The notes beneath the pieces were generated by a model. It was given only the letters and a program-made list of their open reading frames with translations, had not been told where the DNA came from and ran no database searches. The translations under genes were made by a program, and so were the position numbers. A stretch of 16,969 nucleotides of DNA, taken from Methanobrevibacter sp. Lineage in GTDB: Archaea > Methanobacteriota > Methanobacteria > Methanobacteriales > Methanobacteriaceae. Location: positions 1-16,969 of the forward strand of contig JAISIQ010000108.1 of the NCBI GenBank assembly GCA_031261945.1, read 5' to 3'. This document shows, piece by piece, positions 7,527-16,246 of this stretch (position 1 is the stretch's first letter; each line of letters opens with the position of its first letter).

Positions 7527-7958
7527 CTAATGTGCAATTAAAACCGAACATTTTGCGGCTTTAACTACTTTATCAGCTACACTACCCATAATAAATCTAT
7601 CAAATCCACTTTTTCCAGAACTACCCATAATTACTAAATCAACATTTTCTTTAGCTACTGTTTCTAAAATAACATCTGCTGGAGAACCTTCAGCTACCTT
7701 TAAAGTTATTTTTGCATCACTATGAGCTTTTTCCTTTAATTGTTCAACTTTTTCAAGATTTTTTTCTGTTTCTTTCTTAAGTAGTTGATTTATATGATAT
7801 ATAGTATCATCAGAAGGAAGTCCAATTGAAAAACTTGTTTCAACAACACTTAAAGCTATTATTTCTGCTCCACTAGCTTCTGCAATAAATAATGCATGTT
7901 CTTCTGCTTTTTCCGCAAATTCTGAACCATCTGTAGGTAATAATATTTTTTTGTACAT
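7527..7958 (-). CDS. Universal stress protein (UspA family)
   Basis: A 143-aa single-domain Usp. It opens with [16 protein letters not shown] (Asp10 is the conserved nucleotide-site aspartate) and contains the ATP-binding signature G-x2-G-x9-G-(S/T) as [15 protein letters not shown] (G112, G115, G125, S126), followed by the usual CSVLIAH ending. It is therefore expected to bind ATP and to function as a dimeric stress or signalling protein in the cytosol. The start is well supported by GAGGGAT 4 nt upstream. It sits between the CBS-domain gene and the amidohydrolase on the same strand with spacers of 160 and 517 bp, so it is probably transcribed alone. Nucleotide-binding Usp and CBS proteins being neighbours is suggestive of shared energy sensing, but that is only an inference. 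Confidence 0.93.
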   Translation of the reverse strand: MYKKILLPTDGSEFAEKAEEHALFIAEASGAEIIALSVVETSFSIGLPSDDTIYHINQLLKKETEKNLEKVEQLKEKAHSDAKITLKVAEGSPADVILETVAKENVDLVIMGSSGKSGFDRFIMGSVADKVVKAAKCSVLIAH

Positions 7959-8475
7959 TTTATCCCTCTTTGTGATTTAATTATATTAAAATTCAACATT
8001 AGTCATTTAATATTACTTATTTAATATTATTATGTTAAATTTTATTTTTAATTGTATTATTATTAATTGTATTATATTAATTATATTATTAATTAATTAT
8101 ATTGTTATTTAATTATTAAAATTTTTATAATTTCATTAATAATTATTAAATTCATTAAAATCATACTAATTATATTAAATATTATTAATTATTACAATAT
8201 TAATTATATCAATTATATTAATACTTATATCTAATACTGATATTATTTTAATACTAATATTAGTAATATTAATATTATTAATATTCGCAAAATATTATTC
8301 AATATTAGTAATAATAATTGAAGTAACACTAATATTAAAAATTATTATTTTTATAATTATTTTTATAAAGATTATTAAAATTAAATATAATATGTATAAT
8401 TTAATATAAAAATATTTACATAAATTTTCAATAACTTGTTTTAAGAAATATAACTATTTTTGAAATATAAGATTT
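7959..8475. other. AT-only spacer, no gene seen
   Basis: Almost pure A/T with very few G or C. It consists of degenerate ATTAATTATATT and AATATTAGTAAT patterns with many trivial inverted repeats. It should hold the promoter of the stress-protein gene (minus strand, near its left end) and the 3' region of the amidohydrolase gene. No ORF, RNA-like GC island or AGCT palindrome was seen. Confidence 0.7.
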
Positions 8476-9648
8476 TTAAAAATGAATAATATTATTCCTA
8501 TTTATTAAACAAGTAATATCTTTTGTTTCTGTTCTATTTATTAAACTAAGATAAGGATCTTTTGATGAATTTTTAGCTATGAATAGTTGTGCTTCTTCTC
8601 CTTCTTTAATCATTGATTTATTAATTAATTTATTGATAGTTGATGAAGCATATCTTATATTAGATGTTGCCATTTTAAGAATTTCTTTTGGGGCTATATA
8701 ATCTTTATAATAAACTCTCATAATTTTTAGTGTAAATTCTAATTCTTTAAAGATATTAGGGGAATTTATCATTATATTATCTGTTCCAATAAGAGGATTA
8801 ATTCCTTTTCCTAATATTTCAGGCAATGGAGAAATTCCATTTCCAAAACCTGCATTTGATCTTGGACAAAGCACAATATTTGCATCTGCTTTAGCTATTA
8901 AATCCAAATCATTAGCTATTGGAGATACTACATGAACAAGTTGATTAAATCCTGAATTAATAGCTCTTTCTACTTCACTCTTGCCAGAAATAGCTATTGA
9001 ATCTTTTTGAAGTTTTTCATATTCTGCTACGTGGATTGAAGCTATTTTTTCTTTATTTCTGCACTCAATAGCTATTATTTCAGCTACTTCATCAGTTATT
9101 TCCCCAAATCCACTTGGAGCTATTCCATCACAATGTTTTAATAGCTTTCTAATAGCTATTTTCACTTGATGGATATTTGGATCTTCATCAAAAAAGCTAT
9201 TATCTCTTCCAAGGATTATTGGATTGATTGGAATTTTATCTTCAGCTATTATGCTTTTTAGTAGCTTAACCCCATCTAATCCACCTTCCCTATAATCAAT
9301 GAAATGACTAGTTCCTGTTTGAAGCATAAATCCCATAGATTTTTTCATAGCTATTTTTAATTCATCATCAGATGCTTCTTCAAGAGCTAAATGTTTTATT
9401 CCATTTGGAGGTTTGACAATTTCTTCAATAGACTTTCCATAAGCAGCATCAGCTATTATTGAATCTCCAATATGAGTATGAGCATTTAAAAAACTTGGAC
9501 AAACAATACAACCAGTAGCATCAATTATTTCTCCTTCTTTAACACTATCAGAAATTTCAATAATCTTTCCATCATCAATTAAGATATTTGTGTTTTTTGC
9601 TACTAATTCTTCTCCATATAAAACTATTCCATTAGCTATTGTGATCAT
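8476..9648 (-). CDS. Amidohydrolase family protein (ATZ/TRZ, nucleoside-deaminase-like)
   Basis: A 390-aa metal-dependent hydrolase of the amidohydrolase superfamily. Metal and catalytic signatures in order: NAHTH (H57, H59), SIHVAE (H206, E209), LVHVVSP (H239), CPRSNAGFG (261-269) and LIGTDN (D290). The CPRSN block and overall layout are like those of chlorohydrolases and S-adenosylhomocysteine/5'-deoxyadenosine deaminases, but the N-terminal region differs from characterised DadD proteins, so substrate is left open; deamination of a purine nucleoside or related ring is the best guess. The start ATG has no Shine-Dalgarno; a TATA-like AAAATTAAATATT at about 9675-9690 would put transcription within a few nt of it, consistent with a leaderless message. 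Three exact AATAGCTATT sites and many near matches lie within the gene. It is downstream of carB on the same strand but separated by 229 bp with T-tracts. Confidence 0.85.
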   Translation of the reverse strand: MITIANGIVLYGEELVAKNTNILIDDGKIIEISDSVKEGEIIDATGCIVCPSFLNAHTHIGDSIIADAAYGKSIEEIVKPPNGIKHLALEEASDDELKIAMKKSMGFMLQTGTSHFIDYREGGLDGVKLLKSIIAEDKIPINPIILGRDNSFFDEDPNIHQVKIAIRKLLKHCDGIAPSGFGEITDEVAEIIAIECRNKEKIASIHVAEYEKLQKDSIAISGKSEVERAINSGFNQLVHVVSPIANDLDLIAKADANIVLCPRSNAGFGNGISPLPEILGKGINPLIGTDNIMINSPNIFKELEFTLKIMRVYYKDYIAPKEILKMATSNIRYASSTINKLINKSMIKEGEEAQLFIAKNSSKDPYLSLINRTETKDITCLINRNNIIHF

Positions 9649-9787
9649 TATTAATAATTAGTATTAATCTAATATTTAATTTTACTGAATTTAATGAGAA
9701 ATGATAAAAGAATACTAAAAAAAATAATCGAATATATTAAAAAATATATTAAAAAAATAGCTGAAAAAATAATAGAGAATGAAGAAT

Positions 9788-9866
9788 AAAAAAATAAAAA
9801 AAATCAAAAATTAATAAAAAAAGTTAATAATAATTTAATAGAATCTAATAAAAAGCTAATAAAAAA
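9788..9866 (-). terminator. Oligo-T terminator region after carB
   Basis: On the minus strand, shortly past the carB stop, there are T-runs of 5 to 8 (opposite A-runs at 9850-9854, 9861-9866, 9816-9822, 9796-9803 and 9788-9794). Multiple U-tracts without a hairpin are the typical archaeal termination signal. Confidence 0.55.
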
Positions 9867-9877
9867 TTAGTAAAAGC

Positions 9878-12800
9878 TCAATTATTTTCATCAATATATT
9901 CATTTAAAGATTTAACTTTTAATGGATTATTATTAATAGCTTCAATAGCATTTAAAGCAGCTCGAGCACCAGCTATTGTAGTAACATAAGGAATACCAAG
10001 TTCAATAGCTAATCTTCTAATTTTATATCCATCAGATGCAGATAATTTACCAGAAGGAGTATTAATTATTAAATCTACCTCTTTATTTAAGATAGCATCA
10101 CTAACATTAGGAGAATCTTGACTTATTTTACTAATTTCCGTGACATCAATACCATTTGATTTAATTGATTTTGCAGTGCCGGGAGTAGCTACTATATTAA
10201 ATCCTAAATCATATGCTTTTTTAGCAATATCTTGAATTTTTGGCCTATCTTGTTTTTTAACGCTTATAAAAATAGTTCCTTCTTTAGGTAAATCCATACT
10301 TGCAGATAGCTGTGATTTATAAAACGCTAAACCAAAATTTTCATCAATTCCCATACTTTCCCCAGTTGATTTCATCTCTGGACCTAAAATAGAATCTGCT
10401 TCAGGAAGTTTTAAGAATGGGAAGACTGATTCTTTAACAGCTACATGATTAATTTTTATCTCATCAGTAAGACCAAAATCTTTTAATTTCTTTCCAATAA
10501 TAAGAAGTGAAGCTATTTTAGCAAGAGGAATGCCAATAGATTTACTAACAAATGGAATAGTACGGCTTGCTCTTGGATTTGCTTCAATTATATAAACCTT
10601 TTTCTCATCAAGCTTTACAGCATATTGAATATTCATAAGTCCAATGACATCAAGTTCAAAGGCTAATTTGCGAGAATAATCCCTTATTGTATTTAATATA
10701 TCCTCAGGAATAGTTTGAGGAGGTATTACACAAGCAGAATCTCCCGAATGAACTCCTGCTTCTTCAATGTGTTCCATGATTCCCCCAATGAACACATCTT
10801 CCCCATCAGATAAAATATCTACATCCACTTCAATAGCATCTTCTAAAAACTTATCAACTAATATAGGATGTTCTGGTGAAACTTTAACAGCTTCTTTCAT
10901 ATATTCTTTAAGTTCATAATCATCATAAACGATTTCCATAGCTCTCCCACCAATAACATATGATGGTCTAACAAGAACTGGGAAACCTATTCTTTTAGCC
11001 GCATCACTTGCTTCACCAAATGACATAGCTAAACCATAAGGAGCTTGAGGAATATTAAGTTTATTTAAAACTTCTGTGAACTGTTTTCTATCTTCAACCC
11101 GGTCTATACTTTCATAAGGAGTTCCTAAAATCTTAACTCCTGCATTAGCCAAAGGAACCGCTAAATTAATTGAAGTTTGACCACCGAACTGAACTACTAC
11201 TCCTTCTGGCTTTTCTTTTTCTATTATTCCCATTACATCTTCAAATGTTAAAGGTTCAAAAAACAGTTTATCAGAAATATCATAATCAGTACTTACAGTT
11301 TCAGGGTTGTTATTAATAATAATTGTTTCTATGCCTTCTTCTTTTAAAGCTAAACTTGAATGAACACAACAATAATCAAATTCAATGCCCTGACCAATTC
11401 TAATAGGTCCTGCACCAAGAATTATTATTTTACGAATATCTGAAACATTAAGTTCTTCTCCTTTATCATAACTACTATAATAATAAGGAGTTTTAGCTTC
11501 AAATTCTGCTGCACAAGTATCTACCATTTTATAAGAAGGTTCTAATTTATGTTTTTTAGCTATATTTTCAATTTCTTCTATATCAAGATTAGCTATTTCA
11601 GATAAAGTATGATTTGAAAAGCCCATTTTTTTAGCATCTTCAAAGAAATCTTTATTATTTAAAGAGCTTTTATCTATTTTTTCTTCAAAATCGACTATAT
11701 TTTTTATTTTATTTAAGAAAAATGAATCTATATTTGTAATTTTTTGTAATTTATCTACATTCATTCCCATTTTTAAAGCACTGTATATTTGGAAAAGTCT
11801 TTCATCTGTAGGGTTTTCAAGGTCATCTTTTGTAAAATCCACTTCTTCAAAACCATTTCTCCCAATATCAAGAGAACGAATAGCTTTATGTAAAGCTTCT
11901 TCTATTGTTCTTCCAATAGACATTACTTCACCAGTTGATTTCATTTGAACTCCGATTTTTCTATTTATTCCTTTAAACTTGTCAAATGGCCATCGTGGAA
12001 CTTTAACTACTACATAATCAATTGTTGGTTCAAAAGAAGCAGGAGTTTCTTTAGTAATATCATTTTGAATCTCATCAAGTGTCATCCCAATAGCTATTTT
12101 AGAAGATATTTTAGCTATTGGATAACCAGTTGCTTTAGAAGCAAGCGCACTACTTCTACTTACTCTTGGATTAACTTCAATAACTTTGTATTCGCTAGTA
12201 TTTGGATTTACAGCAAATTGAATATTACATCCCCCTTCTATTCCAAGAGCTCGGATAATTTTAATAGAAGCATCTCTTAATGATTGAGCTTCAATATCAT
12301 TTAAGTTTTGAGCAGGAGCAACAACAATACTTTCACCAGTATGAATTCCCATAGGATCTATATTTTCCATACTACAAATAATAATACAAGTATCGTTTTT
12401 ATCTCTCATAACTTCATATTCAAATTCTTTCCAACCAATAACCGATTCATCAATCAGAACTTGATTAATGAAACTCATATCTAAGCCATGGGTAGCTATT
12501 TCAATAAGTTCTTCTTTATTATGAGCTACTCCTCCGCCAGTTCCACCAAGGGTAAAAGCAGGTCTGACAATCACAGGATAACCTATTTTTTCAACAGCTT
12601 CAAGAGCTTCTTCAATAGATTTTACTGCTTTTGCATCAGGAATAGGTTCATTAAGTTTATTCATGAAATTTGCAAATAAATCTCTATCTTCTACATCAGC
12701 TATTGTTTTAACAGAAGACCCAATTACTTTAACTCCTTCTAAAGCTCCGATTTTATCTAGTTCAGTAGCTATATTTAATCCAGTTTGTCCCCCCATTGTT

Positions 12801-13063
12801 GGAAGAATTGCATCGACATTTTCTTTTTCAATTATTTTAGCTACTATTTCTGGAGTAAGAGGTTCAACATAAACTTTATCTGCCATATCCATATCAGTTT
12901 GGATTGTAGCAGGATTACTGTTTATTAATACAGTTTCAATTCCCTCTTCTTTGATTGATTTACAAGCTTGAGACCCAGAATAATCAAATTCCGCAGCTTG
13001 ACCTATTTGGATCGGGCCTGATCCGATAATAAGCACTTTTTTAATATCCTTATCTATTGGCAT
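9878..13063 (-). CDS. carB: Carbamoyl-phosphate synthetase large subunit
   Basis: Synthesises carbamoyl phosphate from bicarbonate, ammonia (from CarA) and two ATP for pyrimidine and arginine synthesis. The 1061-aa product is full length (E. coli CarB is about 1073) and shows the internal duplication: each half opens alike, [21 protein letters not shown] near residue 10 and [20 protein letters not shown] near 550, and each has an ATP-grasp domain (for instance [16 protein letters not shown] and [16 protein letters not shown]). The last ~130 residues form the MGS-like allosteric domain ([20 protein letters not shown] onward, with [11 protein letters not shown]). It is intact in one gene, unlike the split carB of Methanocaldococcus jannaschii. 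AGAGGAT about 6 nt upstream supports the ATG. carA lies 167 bp upstream on the same strand. Confidence 0.98.
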   Translation of the reverse strand: MPIDKDIKKVLIIGSGPIQIGQAAEFDYSGSQACKSIKEEGIETVLINSNPATIQTDMDMADKVYVEPLTPEIVAKIIEKENVDAILPTMGGQTGLNIATELDKIGALEGVKVIGSSVKTIADVEDRDLFANFMNKLNEPIPDAKAVKSIEEALEAVEKIGYPVIVRPAFTLGGTGGGVAHNKEELIEIATHGLDMSFINQVLIDESVIGWKEFEYEVMRDKNDTCIIICSMENIDPMGIHTGESIVVAPAQNLNDIEAQSLRDASIKIIRALGIEGGCNIQFAVNPNTSEYKVIEVNPRVSRSSALASKATGYPIAKISSKIAIGMTLDEIQNDITKETPASFEPTIDYVVVKVPRWPFDKFKGINRKIGVQMKSTGEVMSIGRTIEEALHKAIRSLDIGRNGFEEVDFTKDDLENPTDERLFQIYSALKMGMNVDKLQKITNIDSFFLNKIKNIVDFEEKIDKSSLNNKDFFEDAKKMGFSNHTLSEIANLDIEEIENIAKKHKLEPSYKMVDTCAAEFEAKTPYYYSSYDKGEELNVSDIRKIIILGAGPIRIGQGIEFDYCCVHSSLALKEEGIETIIINNNPETVSTDYDISDKLFFEPLTFEDVMGIIEKEKPEGVVVQFGGQTSINLAVPLANAGVKILGTPYESIDRVEDRKQFTEVLNKLNIPQAPYGLAMSFGEASDAAKRIGFPVLVRPSYVIGGRAMEIVYDDYELKEYMKEAVKVSPEHPILVDKFLEDAIEVDVDILSDGEDVFIGGIMEHIEEAGVHSGDSACVIPPQTIPEDILNTIRDYSRKLAFELDVIGLMNIQYAVKLDEKKVYIIEANPRASRTIPFVSKSIGIPLAKIASLLIIGKKLKDFGLTDEIKINHVAVKESVFPFLKLPEADSILGPEMKSTGESMGIDENFGLAFYKSQLSASMDLPKEGTIFISVKKQDRPKIQDIAKKAYDLGFNIVATPGTAKSIKSNGIDVTEISKISQDSPNVSDAILNKEVDLIINTPSGKLSASDGYKIRRLAIELGIPYVTTIAGARAALNAIEAINNNPLKVKSLNEYIDENN

Positions 13064-13115
13064 CTGTAATCCTCTTTAAATAATCCTATTCAATTATTCA
13101 TATAGTATTATAAAT

Positions 13116-13240
13116 CTATTACTATTAATCTATTACTACTAAGCTATTATTACTAAGCTATACTACTAATCTATTACTATTAACCTATTACTACTAAGCT
13201 ATTACTATTAATCTATTTAATTTAATCTATTTAATAATCA
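13116..13240. repeat. 14-bp tandem repeat array between carA and carB
   Basis: Seven good units of consensus CTATTACTAYTAAK run head to tail: 13116-13129, 13130-13143, 13144-13157, 13158-13170 (one base short), 13171-13184, 13185-13198 and 13199-13212. Two decayed units follow (13213-13226, 13227-13240), the last running over the carA stop codon. The units are contiguous with no spacers, so it is a minisatellite, not a CRISPR array. It fills most of the carA-carB spacer. Confidence 0.9.
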
Positions 13241-14313
13241 TTCATCATCTGTTTAAAATCATCAAATATGAATCTTGTGTCATTTGGACCTGGCCCTGCT
13301 TCAGGATGGTATTGTATACATTTTAAAGGAAGCTCTTCATGAGCAACACCTTCTGGAGTTCCATCATTTAGATTTATTTGAGTGAGTTTTAATTGAGTAT
13401 CTTCTAATGAATTAGGATCTATACTAAAACCATGATTTTGTGAAGTTATAAAAACTTTTCCTGAATTTAGATCTTTTACTGGTTGATTGGCTCCCCTATG
13501 ACCAAATTTCATTTTATATATCTTTGCTCCAAAGGATTTGGCTAATACTTGTTGACCCATACATATTCCAAAAATTGGAAGTGAATTATGAAGTTTCTTT
13601 AAAGTATCTATAGTTTCTGTAATTCTTGAAGGATTTCCAGGACCACAAGAAACCATAAGCCCATCAACACCATAATCAAGAATTTCATTGTGAGGAGTAT
13701 TATATGGGAAAAGAACAACACCTACATCTCTTTCTAAAAATCCATTTATAATATTCTTTTTTATCCCACAATCAAGAATAGCTGTTTTTTGTTTTAAATT
13801 CTCTCCAAAAATTAATGTTTCTTTAGTTGAAACTTGAGGAACTAAATCCATATCAACAATACTAAGCTGATTTTTTGCTAAAGCTATTAATTCACTGCCT
13901 TCTATTTCCTCAGTAGCCATAGCACATTTCATAGCTCCTTTTTCTCGAATTTTAATTGTGAGATCTCTGGTATCGATTCCACTAATTCCTGGAATCTTAA
14001 ATTCTTTTAAGAATTCATCAAGAGTCTTTTGAGAAGAATATGCAGAAGGTTTTTTACATAATTCTCTTACTATATATCCTTCTGTTTGAATTTTTCCTGA
14101 TTGATACCAATCTTCATCTACCCCATAATTTCCTTGCAAAGGATAAGTTGACATTAAGATTTGACCTTTAAACGATGGATCAGTGAGGGCTTCTACATAA
14201 CCAGTCATTCCAGTAGAAAAGACTATTTCGCCTGTAGCGGTTGTTTCGTGACCAAAACCTTCTCCTTTAATTATTGTTCCATCTTCCAAAGCTATTTTAG
14301 CTTCATTTTCCAT
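13231..14313 (-). CDS. carA: Carbamoyl-phosphate synthetase small (glutaminase) subunit
   Basis: Hydrolyses glutamine and channels ammonia to CarB. The 360-aa protein has the N-terminal CarA-specific domain ([20 protein letters not shown] at 32-51; [11 protein letters not shown] at 109-119) and a C-terminal class I glutamine amidotransferase domain with [10 protein letters not shown] (nucleophile C251), SQNHGFSI and the catalytic pair in [11 protein letters not shown] (H336, E338). Length is close to the bacterial enzyme (E. coli about 382). GGTGAT lies 3 nt before the ATG, one of the best ribosome-binding sites in the window. It precedes carB on the same strand; co-transcription is likely although the 167-bp spacer is long and filled by a tandem repeat. 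Upstream lies a 12-bp tandem repeat within 55 bp of the start. Confidence 0.98.
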   Translation of the reverse strand: MENEAKIALEDGTIIKGEGFGHETTATGEIVFSTGMTGYVEALTDPSFKGQILMSTYPLQGNYGVDEDWYQSGKIQTEGYIVRELCKKPSAYSSQKTLDEFLKEFKIPGISGIDTRDLTIKIREKGAMKCAMATEEIEGSELIALAKNQLSIVDMDLVPQVSTKETLIFGENLKQKTAILDCGIKKNIINGFLERDVGVVLFPYNTPHNEILDYGVDGLMVSCGPGNPSRITETIDTLKKLHNSLPIFGICMGQQVLAKSFGAKIYKMKFGHRGANQPVKDLNSGKVFITSQNHGFSIDPNSLEDTQLKLTQINLNDGTPEGVAHEELPLKCIQYHPEAGPGPNDTRFIFDDFKQMMNDY

Positions 14314-14363
14314 TAAATCACCATATTTATAAAAATCATTGAAATTAGATTTATTGTTAAGAT

Positions 14364-14411
14364 TTATTTTAAAAATTATTTTAAGAATTATTTTAAGAGT
14401 TATTTTAAGAA
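14364..14411. repeat. 12-bp tandem repeat upstream of carA
   Basis: Four contiguous units of TTATTTTAAGAA: 14364-14375 (AAAAA ending), 14376-14387 exact, 14388-14399 (one change), 14400-14411 exact. On the carA coding strand it reads as A/T-rich TTCTTAAAATAA units about 50 to 98 bp upstream of the start codon, where promoter elements are expected. Confidence 0.85.
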
Positions 14412-14688
14412 TATCAAAATTATATAAATCTATTTGTATAATCTATAAAATTATAATAAAAATTATAACAAGAATTATAATAATTATAATAATAATAATT
14501 ATAAGTTAAACATATTATAATCATCATAATACAGATTATAATAAGGACCATAATAATTATAAGAATTATAACCATTATAAAGACCATAATAAGAACAATA
14601 ATGACTATAATAATAAATATGGAAATTATAAGAATTATAATAATGATTATGAAAAATATAATAATTAAAATTATAATTAAAATTATAG

Positions 14689-14718
14689 CAATTCTAAATA
14701 TTACAATTCTAAATATTA
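14689..14718. repeat. Exact tandem duplication of a 15-mer
   Basis: CAATTCTAAATATTA occurs at 14689-14703 and again at 14704-14718 without mismatch. It appears to be a recent local duplication in non-coding DNA. Confidence 0.85.
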
Positions 14719-14868
14719 TAAATTATAATAATTATTAAAATTATTAAAAATTATAACCATAAATCTATTAATTATTATCCATTATTTTACATTAATTCTA
14801 TTTGTTTAATTTATATTAAAATACTTTGTTATTACTTATAATAAATATATTAATACTTTATAATCAGT

Positions 14869-14885
14869 GCATACAAATTGTATGC
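14869..14885. promoter_or_regulatory. Perfect 17-bp palindrome, possible protein-binding site
   Basis: GCATACAAATTGTATGC has 8-bp perfect arms around one central A. It lies 32 bp past the stop codon of the acetyltransferase gene and stands out because it contains G and C in an almost pure A/T spacer. The dyad geometry suits a dimeric regulator; as RNA it would give a 6-bp stem with a 5-nt loop, but no T-run follows on the minus strand. It is far (about 555 bp) from the carA start. Confidence 0.4.
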
Positions 14886-14917
14886 AATGCATCAATTCAA
14901 AGTTTAAGATAGCTATT

Positions 14918-15367
14918 TTAAGAATGTTTAAGTTCATTAATGTCTAAAAAAAGTTTTAATGCATCAGATCCATCTTCATAATAATCTTCAATTTTTTCTA
15001 TACATCTGAATCCAAAAGATTTATAAAATTCAATAGCTTCTTTATTTTGAATCTTTACTTCAAGGTTTATTTTAGATATATTGAAACTTTTAAAAACAAG
15101 AATAGCTGTTTTCAATAATTTAGTTCCGATTTTAAGCCTTTTATTATATTTATCAATAGCTAAAGAGATTATATGACCTTCATTTTCATTAATTGCCCAG
15201 AATAAAATATATCCAACAATATATTTATTGTTTTCAGCTACTAAAAATCCACATCCTATATCATATAGCTGTTTAAGAATATTTATATCATAAGGATCAG
15301 AAAAAGACATTTTTTCAATTTCATAAACCCTTTCTAAATCCTGAGGAATAAACTCCCTAATTAACAT
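14918..15367 (-). CDS. rimI: RimI-like GNAT N-acetyltransferase
   Basis: A 149-aa GNAT protein that should transfer acetyl from acetyl-CoA to a protein N-terminus (ribosomal protein S18 in bacteria; general N-terminal acetylation in archaea). The order of elements fits RimI/Ard1-type enzymes: IREFIPQDLERVYEIEKMSF at the start, EGHIISLAID (63-72), the acetyl-CoA loop KRLKIGTKLL (76-85), LEVKIQNKEAIEFYKSFGF (102-120) and YYEDGSDALKL near the end. In the loop, the first glycine of the usual R-x-x-G-x-G/A pattern is replaced by Lys79; G81 is kept. The remaining features look intact. The start is chosen as the only early ATG; there is no good Shine-Dalgarno. Alternative: another small GNAT, but the C-terminal YYxDGxDA pattern favours RimI. 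Confidence 0.82.
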   Translation of the reverse strand: MLIREFIPQDLERVYEIEKMSFSDPYDINILKQLYDIGCGFLVAENNKYIVGYILFWAINENEGHIISLAIDKYNKRLKIGTKLLKTAILVFKSFNISKINLEVKIQNKEAIEFYKSFGFRCIEKIEDYYEDGSDALKLFLDINELKHS

Positions 15368-15423
15368 TTTTAAAAGCCCGAAATTAAATTATTAAATTCT
15401 TTTTATATTCTTTTTGTTAGTTA

Positions 15424-15450
15424 TTTTATATATTTTGTTTTATATATTTT
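15424..15450 (-). promoter_or_regulatory. Duplicated TATA element upstream of the acetyltransferase gene
   Basis: Two copies of AAAATATATAAAA on the minus strand (15424-15436 and 15438-15450). The nearer predicts a start near 15405 and a leader of about 38 nt, the farther about 14 nt earlier. Both are strong archaeal TATA matches. Confidence 0.5.
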
Positions 15451-15605
15451 TTTCCACATTATTCCATCTAAAATATAGATCATAAAATTATCATAAAATC
15501 TGTAATTTTAATAAAATAAGAATATTCTAAATCTAATAAAAGTATTATATTATAAAATATTAGTAAAATTAAAAAAATAATAAAAATTAAGCTCATAATC
15601 AAAAA

Positions 15606-15840
15606 AATAGCTATTTTTTGAAAAATTGAGAAAAAAGTTTATAATTAGAAAATAATAGCTATTTAATCTTATTTTTTATAATAGCTATTTAAAAACAGGT
15701 ATTTCATTTTCTAAAGATTAGCTTAGTTAATAGTCAATTTTTGAAAATAGCTAAGCTTATGAAAAAACAGTAGTTTGTTGTTATTTTTATGAAATAAGCT
15801 ATTTTTCAGTACTTTTTAGTAAAATAAGCTATAAATCTTA
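15606..15840. repeat. AGCT-palindrome cluster in non-coding DNA
   Basis: Three exact AATAGCTATT copies lie within 84 bp (15606-15615, 15654-15663, 15680-15689); the first sits in an 18-bp perfect palindrome of six A, TAGCTA and six T (15602-15619). Further AGCT or GCTTA variants follow (about 15718-15723, 15746-15757, 15796-15806, 15824-15833). No ORF of note covers the region. Confidence 0.75.
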
Positions 15841-15936
15841 GAGATGTGGATAAACTTATTTCAATTCCTTTAAATTCTTCTTTATTTCTTAAAACAGACA
15901 CATATTGGAGGTTTTTTTAAGAATTAAATAGTAATC

Positions 15937-15948
15937 TTTATATACTAT
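15937..15948 (+). promoter_or_regulatory. Plus-strand TATA-like promoter without an evident gene
   Basis: TTTATATACTAT is one of the strongest TATA-box matches in the window and predicts a start near 15965. Downstream, only very short frames are open up to the hairpin ending at 16246, so it could drive a non-coding RNA of up to about 280 nt, or be fortuitous in A/T-rich DNA. Confidence 0.3.
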
Positions 15949-16186
15949 GCTAAATTAATAAAGTGTTGAAGTGAATTACAGATATATTTAAATTATTAAA
16001 AATATGTTATTAAAATAATACAAATACAATCCCCATAAAATAAATCAATATACACTATAAATTCATATACATTAGAAATATTTATACATTATATACTATT
16101 GTTTAATGTATTGATTAAATTGTGTATAAATTTATTTAATTTGTATAATTTTGTATTTTTATATTAAATATTTTTGTAATACATGG

Positions 16187-16246
16187 ATTGAGAGGCGGGT
16201 CAATATTCCCTAAAAGCAGCAGCTATTTAATTAGGTGCTGCTTTTT
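16187..16246 (+). ncRNA. Candidate small RNA or orphan hairpin-terminator structure
   Basis: A compact island richer in G and C than its surroundings. It holds a small stem ATTGA/TCAAT (16187-16191 with 16200-16204) presenting the loop GAGGCGGG, an alternative GGG (16197-16199) with CCC (16208-16210) pairing, and a perfect 10-bp stem AAAAGCAGCA (16212-16221) with TGCTGCTTTT (16236-16245) around a 14-nt loop, ending in a T5 run. A TATA-like TTTTTATATTAAAT at 16156-16169 lies about 25 nt upstream of the island. These are features of a short independent transcript of about 60 nt; no known RNA family was recognised. Confidence 0.35.

Larger units (their letters stand above)
14314..14917. other. 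Repetitive AT-rich spacer upstream of carA
   Basis: No ORF or RNA gene is apparent. 14364-14411 is a 12-bp tandem repeat. About 14440-14780 is a long degenerate series of AATTATAA, CATAATAA and GACCATAATAA elements. 14689-14718 is an exact tandem duplication of a 15-mer. 14869-14885 is a perfect palindrome near the end of the acetyltransferase gene. The carA promoter must lie in the left part; several TATA-like candidates exist and I cannot choose one. Confidence 0.7.
317..15689. repeat. Dispersed highly iterated palindrome AATAGCTATT (16 exact copies)
   Basis: Exact copies start at 317, 573, 687, 1251, 1374, 3391, 3808, 3935, 4030, 8989, 9067, 9151, 12089, 15606, 15654 and 15680. Thirteen are in coding sequence of both strands (eleven read Ile-Ala-Ile, two Asn-Ser-Tyr) and three are in the spacer after 15600. 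A rough composition estimate predicts well under one copy in this window. Many further sites match 8 or 9 of 10 (for example 3718, 4931 and 14910 regions), so the pattern is a graded enrichment of sequences around AGCT. Confidence 0.9.

Noticed and set aside
8200..8400. Numerous inverted repeats in the spacer near 8250-8330
   Set aside because: They consist of AAT/ATT sequence that forms self-complementary stretches by chance at this composition.
11945..12872. Three plus-strand open frames inside carB (11945-12280, 12488-12679, 12663-12872)
   Set aside because: They lie antisense to strongly conserved carB sequence and encode Ser/Phe-rich shadow peptides.
13116..13240. CRISPR-like array
   Set aside because: Units of 14 bp are directly adjacent with no unique spacers, and no cas gene is present; it is a minisatellite.
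15600..16200. Replication origin
   Set aside because: The region is A/T-rich and repeat-containing, but no recognisable origin-recognition boxes and no orc1/cdc6 gene are present.
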